A stretch of DNA of 64,000 nt. It comes from Megaustenia siamemsis (taxonomy: Eukaryota > Mollusca > Gastropoda > Stylommatophora > Ariophantidae). Each line of letters begins with the position of its first letter. Position 1 is the first letter of the stretch. The notes beneath the pieces were generated by a model, which ran no database searches, had not been told where the DNA came from, and saw only the letters and a list, made by a program, of their open reading frames with translations. Positions 11,307 to 23,519 of the stretch are shown piece by piece. Location: positions 80,092,465-80,156,464 of the forward strand of contig JAVIAB010000124.1 of NCBI GenBank assembly GCA_032433765.1. Direction: 5' to 3'. A program made the position numbers and the translations under genes.

Positions 11307-13125
11307 TGTCGCACAATGTTATTGAACAAAGCTGTGGCACAATGTTATTGAACAAAGCTGTGGCACAATGTTATTGAACAAAGCTGTGGCACAATGTTAT
11401 CGAACAAAGCTGTGGCACAATGTTATTGAACAAAGCTGTGACACAATGTTATTGAACAAAGCTGTGGCACAATGTTATCGAACAAAGCTGTGGCACAATG
11501 TTATCGAACAAAGCTGTGGCACAATGTTATTGAACAAAGCTGTGGCACAATGTTATCGAACAAAGCTGTGGCACAATGTTATCGAACAAAGCTGTGGCAC
11601 AATGTTATTGAACAAAGTTGTGGCACAATGTTATTGAACAAAGCTGTGGCACAATGTTATCGAACAAAGCTGTGGCACAATGTTATTGAACAAAGCTGTG
11701 GCACAATGTTATCGAACAAAGCTGTGGCACAATGTTATCGAACAAAGCTGTGGCACAATGTTATTGAACAAAGCTGTGGCACAATGTTATCGAACAAAGC
11801 TGTGGCACAATGTTATTGAACAAAGCTGTGGCACAATGTTATTGAACAAAGCTGTGGCACAATGTTATCGAACAAAGCTGTGGCACAATGTTATTGAACA
11901 AAGCTGTGGCACAATGTTATTGAACAAAGCTGTGGCACAATGTTATTGAACAAAGCTGTGGCACAATGTTATCGAACAAAGCTGTGGCACAATGTTATCG
12001 AACAAAGCTGTGGCACAATGTTATTGAACAAAGCTGTGGCACAATGTTATTGAACAAAGCTGTGGCACAATGTTATTGAACAAAGCTGTGGCACAATGTT
12101 ATTGAACAAAGCTGTGGCACAATGTTATTGAACAAAGCTGTGGCACAATGTTATTGAACAAAGCTGTGGCACAATGTTATTGAACAAAGCTGTGGCACAA
12201 TGTTATCGAACAAAGCTGTGGCACAATGTTATCGAACAAAGCTGTGGCACAATGTTATTGAACAAAGCTGTGGCACAATGTTATTGAACAAAGCTGTGGC
12301 ACAATGTTATTGAACAAAGCTGTGGCACAATGTTATCGAACAAAGCTGTGGCACAATGTTATTGAACAAAGCTGTGGCACAATGTTATCGAACAAAGCTG
12401 TGGCACAATGTTATCGAACAAAGCTGTGGCACAATGTTATCGAACAAAGCTGTGGCACAATGTTATCGAACAAAGCTGTGGCACAATGTTATTGAACAAA
12501 GCTGTGGCACAATGTTATCGAACAAAGCTGTGGCACATTGTTATTGAACAAAGCTGTGGCACAATGTTATCGAACAAAGCTGTGGCACAATGTTATTGAA
12601 CAAAGCTGTGGCACAATGTTATCGAACAAAGCTGTGGCACAATGTTATCGAACAAAGCTGTGGCACAATGTTATCGAACAAAGCTGTGGCACAATGTTAT
12701 CGAACAAAGCTGTGGCACAATGTTATCGAACAAAGCTGTGGCACAATGTTATTGAACAAAGCTGTGGCACAATGTTATCGAACAAAGCTGTGGCACAATG
12801 TTATCGAACAAAGCTGTGGCACAATGTTATCGAACAAAGCTGTGGCACAATGTTATCGAACAAAGCTGTGGCACAATGTTATCGAACAAAGCTGTGGCAC
12901 AATGTTATTGAACAAAGCTGTGGCACAATGTTATCGAACAAAGCTGTGGCACATTGTTATTGAACAAAGCTGTGGCACAATGTTATCGAACAAAGCTGTG
13001 GCACAATGTTATTGAACAAAGCTGTGGCACAATGTTATCGAACAAAGCTGTGGCACAATGTTATCGAACAAAGCTGTGGCACAATGTTATCGAACAAAGC
13101 TGTGGCACAATGTTATCGAACAAAG
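11307..13125 (+). repeat. 26-bp minisatellite, 70 units with no indels
   Basis: TGTGGCACAATGTTATYGAA recurs at exact multiples of 26 bp from 11307 to 13101 (69 x 26 = 1794). Almost all variation is one T/C site (ATTG versus ATCG). Rare markers are GTGACAC (unit 6), AAAGTTG (unit 12) and CACATTG (units 48 and 64). 26 is not a multiple of 3, yet the repeat stays open in one strand (MLLNKAVAQCYRTKLWHN... type frames); these are not genes. Confidence 0.97.
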
Positions 13126-13479
13126 TAGCCCATTACACATCTTCCAATACCCTCCGTGGACACATTGGAAGATTATGACGCATTTATCAATTATGTAATG
13201 TCTATGATGATGAAGATAGCAAGATATTTATTCTAGGGAAAACCCAGGAAGGATCGAGTGATCTTCAATGATATAGCATTTTTGCAATACTCGTGAAAGC
13301 CAACGAGCAGTAAATTAACACAAACATCGATAAGCAGTTTGATTCAAAGTCTTCGGCTCGTGCCTGTAAAGACATGTGCGCTAAGTAGAACTGTATATTG
13401 GAGGTTTATGTGTTGGTAATTAACTATTTGAATGTTGTTACTGTTACATCTGACACCATGCAAGCGTGTAATACTTTAG
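13126..13479. other. Unassigned unique sequence
   Basis: Nothing recognised. Confidence 0.3.
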
Positions 13480-13775
13480 ATGATGTTAATCTTACGTTAT
13501 CCCGTGCGTTACCGGGGCCTCATTATGAGGGAGGTAAAGAATAGTGACACTGTGACCTTCCAGGCATGTCGTAAGAGGCGACTAAGGAGCTTGATCGATG
13601 GCTTGACAAGCTGTCATTGTAAAAAGTATTGTTATGGAAACAGCGCCATATATTTTAGAGCAGTGATCTCCGCAATATGTGCCATTTTGGCACGCAAGGT
13701 TTCTGTTTTTGAGCTCGTGGTTCTGCCCTATGTGCCGTCTTCGGCTCGAAAGGACAATAGATAGATAGAATCTTA
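13480..13775 (+). mobile_element. Possible SINE sharing the 3' tail of LINE type G
   Basis: The 3' end reads CCCTATGTGCCGTCTTCGG then CTCGAAAGGACAATAGATAG, closely matching the 3' terminus and GATA tail of LINE G (CCCTATGGGCCGGTTACGG, CTCGAAAGGTCAATAGATAG). The 5' part is unrelated to the LINE and contains GTCGTAAGAGGCGACTAA, a self-complementary-like block that may be a conserved SINE domain. No clear A/B boxes seen. Confidence 0.5.
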
Positions 13776-14119
13776 ATTTGGGATCCATGCACTGAAATCA
13801 ACCACAAAGGCATCTGTACAATTATATGGAATTAGGGTAGTGCAACGGAGTTAATTCTAACGATTCAATGTTCTCCTTTCAGGGTCTCAGTAATATAGAA
13901 GATCAGATTGTAGTGATGATGATCTTAACATAACATAACATAACATGTAACTTTTTTTTTCTTTTGTGTGATTAGATAAAAATAATTAGTGTTTCGACAG
14001 CTATTGTTTTTCTGTATGTACTGGCCCCTGCCAAAGTCTTCACCTTACTTGCTCACTAGCATCTCTCTCCATATACACTGTGGAGCAATGTATGTATCTG
14101 CATTATTTTTTACTATTCT
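13776..14119. other. Unassigned
   Basis: Nothing recognised apart from a short (ACATA)n run at about 13930. Confidence 0.3.
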
Positions 14120-14460
14120 CTTATTGAGTTATTAGCGGGTCATCATCATTGCACTCTGAACATGTCCTTACGTGCTCAGATCCCCTCCTCAGCAAGTCCC
14201 GCAGTGTCCAGCGACTGACGACTCCAGTTCTGTGTTGGATGATAAGTCTTCTTACACGCCCACTAAGTTTCTCGTTTCTGGCTGTGTCCATCTTAACTCC
14301 CATCTCTTTTACCCAGAGTGACGTGGACTCATGGTTGTCGAAGTCCTGTGTCCTTCCAACATCTCGGAGGGCATTGATGATGTCTGCCAAATCCATTGGT
14401 TAACCATCCTCAATGGTAGCGCAACAGGCCAACCTGTTCGCTCTTTCGTTTCCCCGTACC
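14120..14460 (-). mobile_element. C-terminal fragment of an RNase H-bearing LINE
   Basis: Minus strand encodes GNERANRLA (end of an RNase H domain) in one frame and, after a frameshift, DIINALRDVGRTQDF...GRVRRLIIQHRTGVVSRW...LRRGSEHVRTCSECNDDD. The same protein segment recurs at 14890-15080 (+), 51860-52036 (-) and 61755-62110 (-), so it is a dispersed family. RNase H downstream of RT is typical of I-type LINEs and relatives (established knowledge). Confidence 0.7.
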
Positions 14461-14889
14461 CCCCCCCAAAAAAAAAAAAAAAAAACAAACAAAGTAGACC
14501 GTAGACAAAGGTGACCTTTCGTATTTTTGACTTCTCCATTGACTCTAACCATTGCATGCCTACAGATTTTGTCATACGTATTCTGTGTCAAGTATTTTGC
14601 AGTTAACTAATTGCTGTCAATGATAGCTTCTGATATTATTAATGGTTTTTTTTTTATTTTTAATATTCATTTTTGAATATTCCTTCACCACCGCAGCACA
14701 TTTAGTGACGTGACAATTCGTACAGGTGTTCACTTGATGAACATATTCCTTCACCACCCCCGTAAAGACGTGCCAAATGTTATTTTTCCTGTCGCTGTTC
14801 ACCATCCTTTGAAATTTGGTACCCGAATTTTTCTACGAAATGTGGTGTTTTGATAGAACCAACATAATCAATAAAATACACTGTTTAAA
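14461..14889. other. Unassigned, starting with a C/A homopolymer run
   Basis: CCCCCCCCC followed by about 17 A at 14461-14486. 14497-14560 (GTAGACAAAGGTGACC...) recurs weakly at 63165-63230, so it may be part of a dispersed repeat. The remainder was not recognised. Confidence 0.4.
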
Positions 14890-15080
14890 ACAAAAAGTGG
14901 TCGTTAAGATGGACACAGTCAGAAACGAGAAACTTAGTCGGCGTGTAAGAAGACTTATCAACCAACACAGAACTGGAGTCGTCAGTCGCTGGACACTGCG
15001 GGACTTGCTGAGGAGGGGATCTGAGCCCCGATGGACATGTTCGGAGTACAATGATGATGACCCACAAATAACTCAGCAGT
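14890..15080 (+). mobile_element. C-terminal fragment of the same RNase H-bearing LINE, plus strand
   Basis: Encodes KMDTVRNEKLSRRVRRLINQ, TGVVSRWTLRDLLRRGSE and CSEYNDDDPQITQ, nearly identical in protein to the inverted copy at 14120-14396. The two lie about 500 bp apart in opposite orientation. Confidence 0.75.
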
Positions 15081-15520
15081 GGTCGTTAACACTGTGTTTC
15101 CAGGGACTTAAGGGGGCGTGGACATAACGCCCTTACATTACTTTTCAGTTTACTTTCTTTTTTCATTGTGGCGTTTGTCATTAATTAAGAAGTATTGATG
15201 TATATATTCACCCCCCCCTCCTCCAGCCCTCCATTGACCATCGTGTTAGTCCTCACGAAAATTTCAGTCAATAACTCGCACACACATTGTACCGTAGCTG
15301 GTGATGGCATCGGGCGAGTTTTAACGAATTTGTTGAACTGTCCAATTAAAAGCTCAGGCCCGAACACCTAGTGACGACTGCACTGGTCAAGTGGCCTTTA
15401 TTCTTCGGTCCTACAAGTCCTCTCCATAGACCCCAGTAATGGGAAAATGTCGTGAAGATTGTTGAGCTGTCCATTCATATTCTGAGTACATAACAACAAT
15501 TTTCAGTTGTCTTTGTTTAT
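15081..15520. other. Unassigned
   Basis: No gene or repeat recognised; short C-run near 15212. Confidence 0.3.
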
Positions 15521-16715
15521 CTGATCAAGTGTGTCAGCCACTAAACTGTTTCAAAAGATGAATAGAACAGACTGTATCTGATCTAGTGTGTCAGTCACTA
15601 AACTGTTTCAAAAGATGAATAGAACAGACTGTATCTGATCAAGTGTGTCAGTCACTAAACTGCTCAAAAAGATGAATAGAAAAGACTGTATTCGATCAAG
15701 TGTGTCAGCCACTAAACTGTTTCAAAAGATGAATAGAACAGACTGTATCTGATAAAGTGTGTCAATCACTAAACTGTTTCAAAAGATGAATAGAAAAGAC
15801 TGTATCTGATCAAGTGTGTCAGCCACTAAACTGTTTCAAAAGATGAATAGAGTAAAAGACTGTATCTGATCAAGTGTGTCAGCCACTAAACTGTTTCAAA
15901 AGATGAATAGAACAGACTGTATCCGATCAAGTGTGTCAGCCACTAAACTGTTTCAAAAGATGAATAGAGTAAAAGCCTGTATCTGATCAAGTGTGTCAGC
16001 CACTAAACTGTTTCAAAAGTCGAGCAGAACAGACTGTATCGGATAACGTGTGTTAGCCACTAAACTGTTTCAAAAGATGAATAGAACAGACTGTATCCGA
16101 TCAAGTGTGTCAGCCGCTAAACTATTTCAAAAGATGAATAGAGTAAAAGACTGTATCTGATCAAGTGTGTCAGCCATTAAACTGTTTCAAAAGTCCAGCA
16201 GAACAGACTGTATCTGATAAAGTGTGTCAGCCACTAAACTGTTGCAAAAGATGAATAGAACAGACTGTATCCAATAAAGGAGTAATAGAACAAAGAAGTA
16301 TGTTTTAGCACTCGGAAAAATTGACAGACAAACAACAATAGACAAAAACGAAGAACAATATATGGTCCGAAGCGGGATCGAACTACGTGGAAGACACTGC
16401 CACAATAGCTAATTTTTTTAGTTAGCTGCGTGGCAGTGTGCCAAACGTTCGGCTTCTCGTGGCAAGGCTCGGTGCCAGGGAGTACGGGTTCGATCCTGCT
16501 TCGGACCATATATTGTTCTTCGTTTTTTTTCTATTGTTGTTTGTCTGTCAATTTTTCCGAGTGCTAACACATACTTCTTTGTTCTATTATTCCCTATTAT
16601 CGCCTCGGAAGTTCCCTATATATAATAATATTTATTTATTATTATTTGTACCCTGTATTCAATCAAGTGTGTCAGCCACTTTATTGTTTCAAAAGATGAA
16701 TAGAGTAACAGACTT
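15521..16715 (+). repeat. 57-61-bp minisatellite, interrupted by a foldback element
   Basis: Units AAGTGTGTCAGCCACTAAAC plus TGTTTCAAAAGATGAATAGA repeat at 57 bp, with a 61-bp variant carrying GAGTAAAAG. About 13 units occupy 15521-16275; one more unit continues at 16653-16715 after a 377-bp insertion. Confidence 0.92.
16276..16652. mobile_element. Foldback element made of two inverted tRNA-derived SINE-like copies
   Basis: Arms at about 16278-16385 and 16488-16595 are inverted and about 97% identical (shared ends AATAGAACAAAGAAGTATGT and its complement). Each arm carries a Pol III B-box-like sequence (GGGTTCGATCC on plus near 16486; GGGATCGAAC on minus near 16374). The loop is itself partly palindromic (ACACTGCCAC / GTGGCAGTGT). 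Flanks CTGTATCCAAT (16265-16275) and CTGTATTCAAT (16653-16663) could be a TSD, although the tandem array makes this ambiguous. Confidence 0.75.
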
Positions 16716-17052
16716 AAAAAAAAAGAATATCTGTATCCCATTTACGAAGTAGAAGTGGTTAGTGAGCCTGTCTAGTGATGACAGTGGTTTTAGGTTTAAA
16801 TCCCGAACTGAAAAAAGCTAGTTTTTTTTCTCTTCTCTTTTTGTGACGTAGTTATCCAGATTTTGAAAATGTGTACCCACAAACTTTGATTCAGGAAGTG
16901 GAGCGGTTTGACATAGACAACCTTTCCCATTAATGTTAGGAAATATATAAAAAAAATATGGCACAAATACTACACGTACAATATACCATAAAGTGTATCG
17001 TTTATTTTTTTTCCAAAAAGTGATATCCTTAACGTGGTCGTCTCGCACATTT
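16716..17052. other. Unassigned AT-rich sequence
   Basis: Nothing recognised. Confidence 0.3.
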
Positions 17053-17516
17053 AAAAATACATACATAAAACATACATGAAACATAGATGAAACATGCAGA
17101 AAACATATATGAAACATACATAAAACTTACATACAACATACAGAAAACATACAGAAAACATACAGAAAACATATATGAAACATACATAAAACATACAGAA
17201 AACATATATGAAACATACATAAAACATACAGAAAACATATATGAAACATATATGAAACATACATAAAACTTACATACAACATACAGAAAACATACAGAAA
17301 ACATATATGAAACATACAGAAAACATACAGAAAACATATATGAAACATACATAAAACATACAGAAAACATATATGAAACATACATAAAACATACAGAAAA
17401 CATATATGAAACATACAGAAAACATACAGAAAACATATATGAAACATACATAAAACATACATAAAACTTACATACAGAAAACATACAGAAAACATATATG
17501 AAACATACATAAAACA
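17053..17516 (-). repeat. 11-bp minisatellite, about 42 units of three types
   Basis: Built from 11-mers AACATACAGAA, AACATATATGA and AACATACATAA in irregular alternation. Reverse-strand open frames (FYVCFIYVFCMF...) are translation of the repeat, not membrane proteins. Confidence 0.93.
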
Positions 17517-18661
17517 ATACGAACCAATTCTCTTTCTAGCGTTGAGGGAAATTCTATCATTGATACTAGTGACCCTTCAGTGCAATAATAAGTACTTACG
17601 TTCTGAAGACATCTCTATTACCATAAATGTTCATTCTAAAGTAGGTGTCTTGAATTAAAGAGAAATAGTACTACAGTAAAATGTAAGAAACAAGAGGCAC
17701 ACAGTGAACGCGAAATAATATAAATTACATATTTAATTGGTAGATATTACATGAAATACATTGAAACACGCAAGTTGAATACGAGCACTGCTATTAGATT
17801 TAACTTTTACCATAATATTAACGCAATGTGTCTTGTTAAAATTAGTATGCCAGTATAATTAGTGTAATTATTTGTCAAGAGGTAAATGTAAATGTTGGTC
17901 ACACTAGAGTTCACAGTTATTATATAGCTGGCAGGCATGTGAAACATAAGTGACGGGACTGGTCTAATATATGGATCCACGCTTGAACCTATAATCTGTT
18001 GCAGTAAATGATATAGCAGAAACGGTAATGACCAGTTCAACATGATAACGTTATAGTCATGTGGATTATATCCATTTTTGCTTCTGAAATGTCTTCAATG
18101 TTAACATTATATTGATAATTTTTCCAAATATACCCGTCCATGCCTTGTACACATTTTTAACTTGCTTTTTCTTCATTCGAATCTTTTCCATAACTAAGTA
18201 CTTAATGGTTCAATATTGAAGAGATCGTCGACAAGTTGAAAGTTCAAATTGTCTGATTGCTGAGTTGGTTAGGTTGTGGCAGGCAACCATTATCTACAAG
18301 TCTTAACGCGGCATTTGATAATTCAATTCCCGTTAAATAACATGCGATTGTGTTAAAAAAAAAATAAAACTGACGATTATGATCATTATAATTGTCAATA
18401 AATTGTATTTATATTTTATGTATTACCATATTGGCATATGATGATAAAGCAAATACAGTGATCGTCGACAACTAACAAAATCACAAACTAACGAAATTTT
18501 AAAAAAATGCTCCTCAATTTCAAACTATTCTTGGCGACGGCAGTCCATACACTTTGTTATCGAAGCATTTGTACATAGTTATAATGTGCACCATCTGTGA
18601 ATAAAGCAGTTGAGAGACAATATTTGGAAATGGCCAAACCTGTAGACAGGATAACCACCAC
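17517..18661. other. 5' flank of receptor A; no gene seen
   Basis: AT-rich. It should contain the promoter and 5' UTR of receptor A, but I cannot place a TATA box or start site with confidence. Confidence 0.4.
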
Positions 18662-18929
18662 ATGTCTTCAGTTTCGATGAGTTTCAAGGGATTTCAACAG
18701 ACAACGCATGCCATGTCGACTGTGATAAGTGTACCGTCTATACATAGCAACACCACAAAGATGTCGTCTTTCATCTTGATCAGTGATGAGATGTTAAGAC
18801 TCTTTCAATGGATCGGCTACACTGTGTTGTGTCAACTGATTGATGTCTTTGGCACTGTGACAAACGTCATCAACATCATTTGTTTCATCAAAATGGGCTT
18901 CAAGGACCCAATCAACGTTAGTCTTTTAG
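18662..18929 (+). CDS. Receptor A exon 1 (N-terminus, TM1, ICL1)
   Basis: Open from the first ATG after an in-frame stop at 18611. It encodes 89 residues plus the first base of a Gly codon and ends ...CTTTTAG|gtatgg, so the donor is at 18930 (phase 1). The segment GTVTNVINIICF carries the TM1 Asn. The last residues DPINVSLL match DPVNVSFL at the end of exon 1 of receptor B. Met 6, 18, 34 and 44 are in-frame alternatives for the start; the first Met gives a 51-residue N-terminal tail. Confidence 0.8.
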
Positions 18930-21900
18930 GTATGGTATTTCTGTAACTCTTTAACACGAAAGTTTAAACAAGCATACCGTTTATTATAATTCTAATCAAC
19001 ACGTCATAAATGCCTACACTGCTGTGTTACTTTATGTCAACAATGTGTTTATAAGTTTCTCATGTATAATGCAACAAACATTAACAAACACAATAAAATA
19101 AAGCCTGCAATATTTATAAAATCTTATATTTTCAGTGTCATTTCGAACGAAATTGTTTTTAAAACTAAAATATAAGAACATTAAGAGGGAAATTAATAGT
19201 TTATATATGTTGTTTCTTGGGAGCCGCGATAGCTCAGGGGTAGTGTACTGGACTACAAAGGACGAGAGGTCGGGTTCTATCCTGATCGACGGCTTCCGGG
19301 TTCACCCAGCCTTAAATGGGCGCCTGATTTTGCTCTAGAAAAGTAAAGCAGCACGGGCGTAATACCGACCACATAACCCGAAAAATCATGTGCGAAGGTC
19401 TATTAAAAATGATGGTCACTAACACCATATTATGTATTCGCAACTTGGTGTGACGATACGCCTTCTTTTTTATGTGTTGTTTCTTATTTCTCTTCCCTTT
19501 TCTGCTTTTCTATTGTTGACTTAATTCTCTAATTGGTTGATTTTGATAACTGTGTCAATTTAAAGTGCATTTTCTGTAAGATGTAATTGATATCCACATT
19601 AAGTAAAAAAAAAAAAAGTAAAGTACCCCCGTCACGCCAAATGGCGTATAGTGAATATGGTGTTAGTGACCATAAACAGACCCTTGGCACATGATTTTTG
19701 GGGTAATGTGGTCGGTATTACGCCCGTGCCGCTTTACTTTCCCAGAAAAAAATCCGGTACCCATTAAAGGCTGGGTGAACCGAAAGCCGTCGTTTAGGAT
19801 CACACCCTACCTCTTGTTCTTTGTAGCCCAGTTCACTAACCACTGAGCCATCGCCGCTCCACATGAGGTGCATGTAAGAATTATTTATTTTGTGTTATAA
19901 TCTATTATTTTGAGCAACTGGGCGTATTCAATTAAATGTTTCCTGGTTACGTTATTCAGTAAATAAAGCTAAATCATTTATATCTGAAATGCTGCAAGTC
20001 AACGATGATAAGGGACACACTACTGATAATTATAATCACAATACCCGTCCACCTTGTTTCGTAGTTATATAATTATAGCCACATTCAAGTTTTTTCTTTA
20101 CGGGACGTTTCCTGCTATGACTGTCGAATTTGGAAAGGCAATCACGTCCGCAAAAATTTACCTAATCTCCCATACCAACATTTGTTTTTTCTTGAGCTGA
20201 GTGTTGCGCTTCTCTTCTCCTGCAGCCATCTCCAATACCAACATTTGTTTTTCTTGAGCTGAGTTTTGCGCGTCTCTTCTCCTGCAGCCATCTCCCATAC
20301 CAACATTTGTTTTTCTTGAGCTGAGTTTTGCGCGTCTCTTCTCCTGCAGCCATCTCCCATACCAACTTTCACGTGTGATTGACTCATTGTACGAAAACAG
20401 CCTTCACTAAAGCAAAATGAAGATGGCACCCAGGCCTGGGCTCCATAGAGAATTGACCATCTCCTACAGTTTGTAATTAGCATGAGAGCAACTACCAGGA
20501 GAGATTACCGAGACTCTACAACTCAATATCGTGATGGTCATAGAAACATTGGATGGCGCTCAGACACTTCGTCACGTTATCAAGAAATGTATGACGTAGG
20601 ATAGCCCACTTACTAGAATGTCTTTCGAAAACACATGCAGTTGATATCTGTGAAAGATCACAGTGGTTTGATGATACCGTTACAATTTTTCTTGTAGGCG
20701 CAGGCAGACATTTTCTGTGTGGACAGGACTGTTGGGTCAGGTAAAAATAGTGTCTTTTGTTATAAACAAATCACTTATTACTGGTCGACTATCTTCATTA
20801 GAGAGGTGCAGATGTCAAAAGCTGAAAGTCGAAGAAGAAAAAGTAAAAGAATCAGAAGAAGATGAAACAAGTGGAAAAAGAAGTGAGTGAAGTGATAAAA
20901 GCAGGAAGCAAGCAGTAAACGAATGTGTAATAGAAGTAAAAGAAATCATGAAGTAAAAATATAAATATTAAAGGAGAAGAAAAGGAAGAATTGAAGTCTG
21001 AAGACAGAAGTCGAAAAGAAAAAAGCAGGGAATAAAAGAAGAAATGAAATGTGAATATTTACATGGAAAAGAAATAAGCAGGGAATAAAAGAAGAAATGA
21101 AATGTGGATATTTACATGGACAAGAAATAAGCAGGGAATAAAAGAAGAATTGAAATGTGAATATTTACATGGACAAGAAATAAGCAGGGATTAAAAGAAG
21201 AAATGAAATGTGAATATTTACATGGACAAGAAAAAAGTTGTAGATGAAGAAAGAGATTTGAAACACGACTGTTATTTATCATTTCTGTTGTTGACCTTCT
21301 GCCAAGCCATTCTCTTAAGCTGTCTGGTATTTTTTCTCTTTGCTTTTCTCTATCTCTTCACCCCTCAATTTTCCCAGTTGGTGACAAGCTGACATGTTTC
21401 CAAAAATGTAACACAACAAAATAATACGTTTCCGCCTATATGCTGCCTTCTTCAGAAAACAAACAAAAAAAAACATAAACGGACAGCGGAATAAAGATAA
21501 GATAAAGATGCAATAAAGTTTATCTTTATTCCGTTGTTAGTTTATGTTCTCTTTTTTATGAAGGCCGTACATAGGCCGAACCATCAGTATTTTGTTGTGT
21601 TACTTCTTTGTTAAGCTGTTACCTTGTAGGAGCATGCGTTACACCCTACCACTTGCTTCATGTTTATTTCACGTCATTTTCATTTATTGTGTTATGTACA
21701 CATTAATGGATTTACATCAATTTTTTTCTCTGTGGATTCATAATTATAATTTAATAAATAAAAAAAAAAATGGTTGCTTTGTTGAATCATTCAGGACTGG
21801 CAGTGTCCGATCTGTTTTGCGTAGCAACACTTATCTGGTCGAACATCTGTAAGACTCCAGCCTTTATTGCAGCAGACCTGCCGTTCGAGCCTCTAGGATT

Positions 21901-23449
21901 TCAATACCTGACAACTGGATGGCTACATACGAACTTTAATCGGGTTACCAGCTGGATCACGGCTTTCATCACCCTGGAGAGATGTCTGTGTATTATGGCT
22001 CCTTTGAAGGTAACAATTAATTTGTTAGTAGGTGATATAAATATGTGTAGGGACTATGCTTAGTATCAGGTTTACGGTGAAGTAGCAACATTATTATTCT
22101 ATTCTATTCTATTCTATTCTATTATATTATATTATATTTTATTCTATTTTATTATATTTTATTCTATTCTATTTTTTTCTATTCTATTCTATTCTATTCT
22201 ATTCTATTTTATTCTATTTTATTCTATTTTATTCTATTCTATTCTATTTTATTATATTATATTCTATTCTATTCTATTCTATTCTATTCTATTTTATTCT
22301 ATTCTATTTTATTCTATTCTATTCTATTTTATTCTCTTCTATTCTATTCTCATCATAATAATGTGTCATACCGGTTGGTATCGGCGATCATGTCACTTCC
22401 ACAATCTTCTATCCACTGTGCATCGTATCAATTCCGATGTTACTTGTAATCTCACTTTGCCAGTCCTAATGACATTAAAATCTCACACTCAATCTATGGA
22501 CACGTTCACCGTAGTCATCCAGGATTTTCCACACCTGAGGCGCGTGTCCTTAGTGGCACCTGATTCTAATGATGATTCATAAACCTCACCACGTTCTAAG
22601 AAGCCCTGACGTGAGCAGATCTACTTCGCGCTATAATGCTCGGTAAGTCAAGTAGGTACCTCATTGAATGGATAGGTGTATCTCCGGTGCATCCGAGAAC
22701 TGCATGTATAACCTCTTTTAGAACCCTTCTCAACCTTGTTATCTGCGTTGACGAGAGAATGAGCATCATCATCATCATCAAGAACCGGGCCTGCTGGCGT
22801 AGGTGATCATGTCACTCTACAACTTTCGATCTCGGCAGCTATTTATCATTTCTGTTGTTGACCTTCTGCCAAGCCATTCTCTTTAGCTGTCTGTTATTTT
22901 TTCTCTTTGCTTCCCTCTATCTCTTCGTCCCTCAATTGTTCCAGATGTTACAATATATTCCAGTTGTTCTCTTCTCATTACATGGCAAAAAATGATGATT
23001 GTTTCTTCCTAATATTGGAAATTAGCTCTCTTTTTGCTTTGACCTCTCTCAGAACATCTTCATTACTCTTCTTAGTTGTCCATCGTACTCTCAACATTCT
23101 TCTGTAAAATCACATTTCTACAGACTCCAGTGATTTTCTTGTCTGTTGTCCTATTGTCCATGATTCGCATCCATATGTTAAGACTGGATCTACGTTGCAT
23201 TTAAGAACTTTTTTTTCTTGTTTCTATTGTCAAAAAAGAATTGCAAGTATCTTCCTCATGTATTTTGGAAAGCTGCCTTTGCATGAGCCATTCTGCATCT
23301 CACCTCTTTTGTACATCTTCCGTCTGAGGTTAACAAAGTTCCCAAATATTTAAATTCATTTACCTGTTTTAATACTGTTTCACTTGTTTTTATTTTGCAA
23401 TGAGGTGATGTCTTTTTCTTTGTTGTTACCATTACCTCTGTCTGTTTGC

Positions 23450-23519
<70 letters not shown>

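Noticed and set aside
11368..13178. Long plus-strand ORFs with repeated LLNKAVAQCYRTKLWHNVIEQSCGTM-type protein
   Set aside because: Pure translation of a 26-bp repeat without stops; no flanking exon signals and the same repeat is open in shifted copies.
17029..17517. 162-aa aromatic, membrane-like ORF
   Set aside because: Translation of the 11-bp array, open in three reverse frames at once.
19217..19290. Functional tRNA gene
   Set aside because: Has A and B boxes but the cloverleaf pairing is poor and the sequence continues into a shared SINE body present in several copies.
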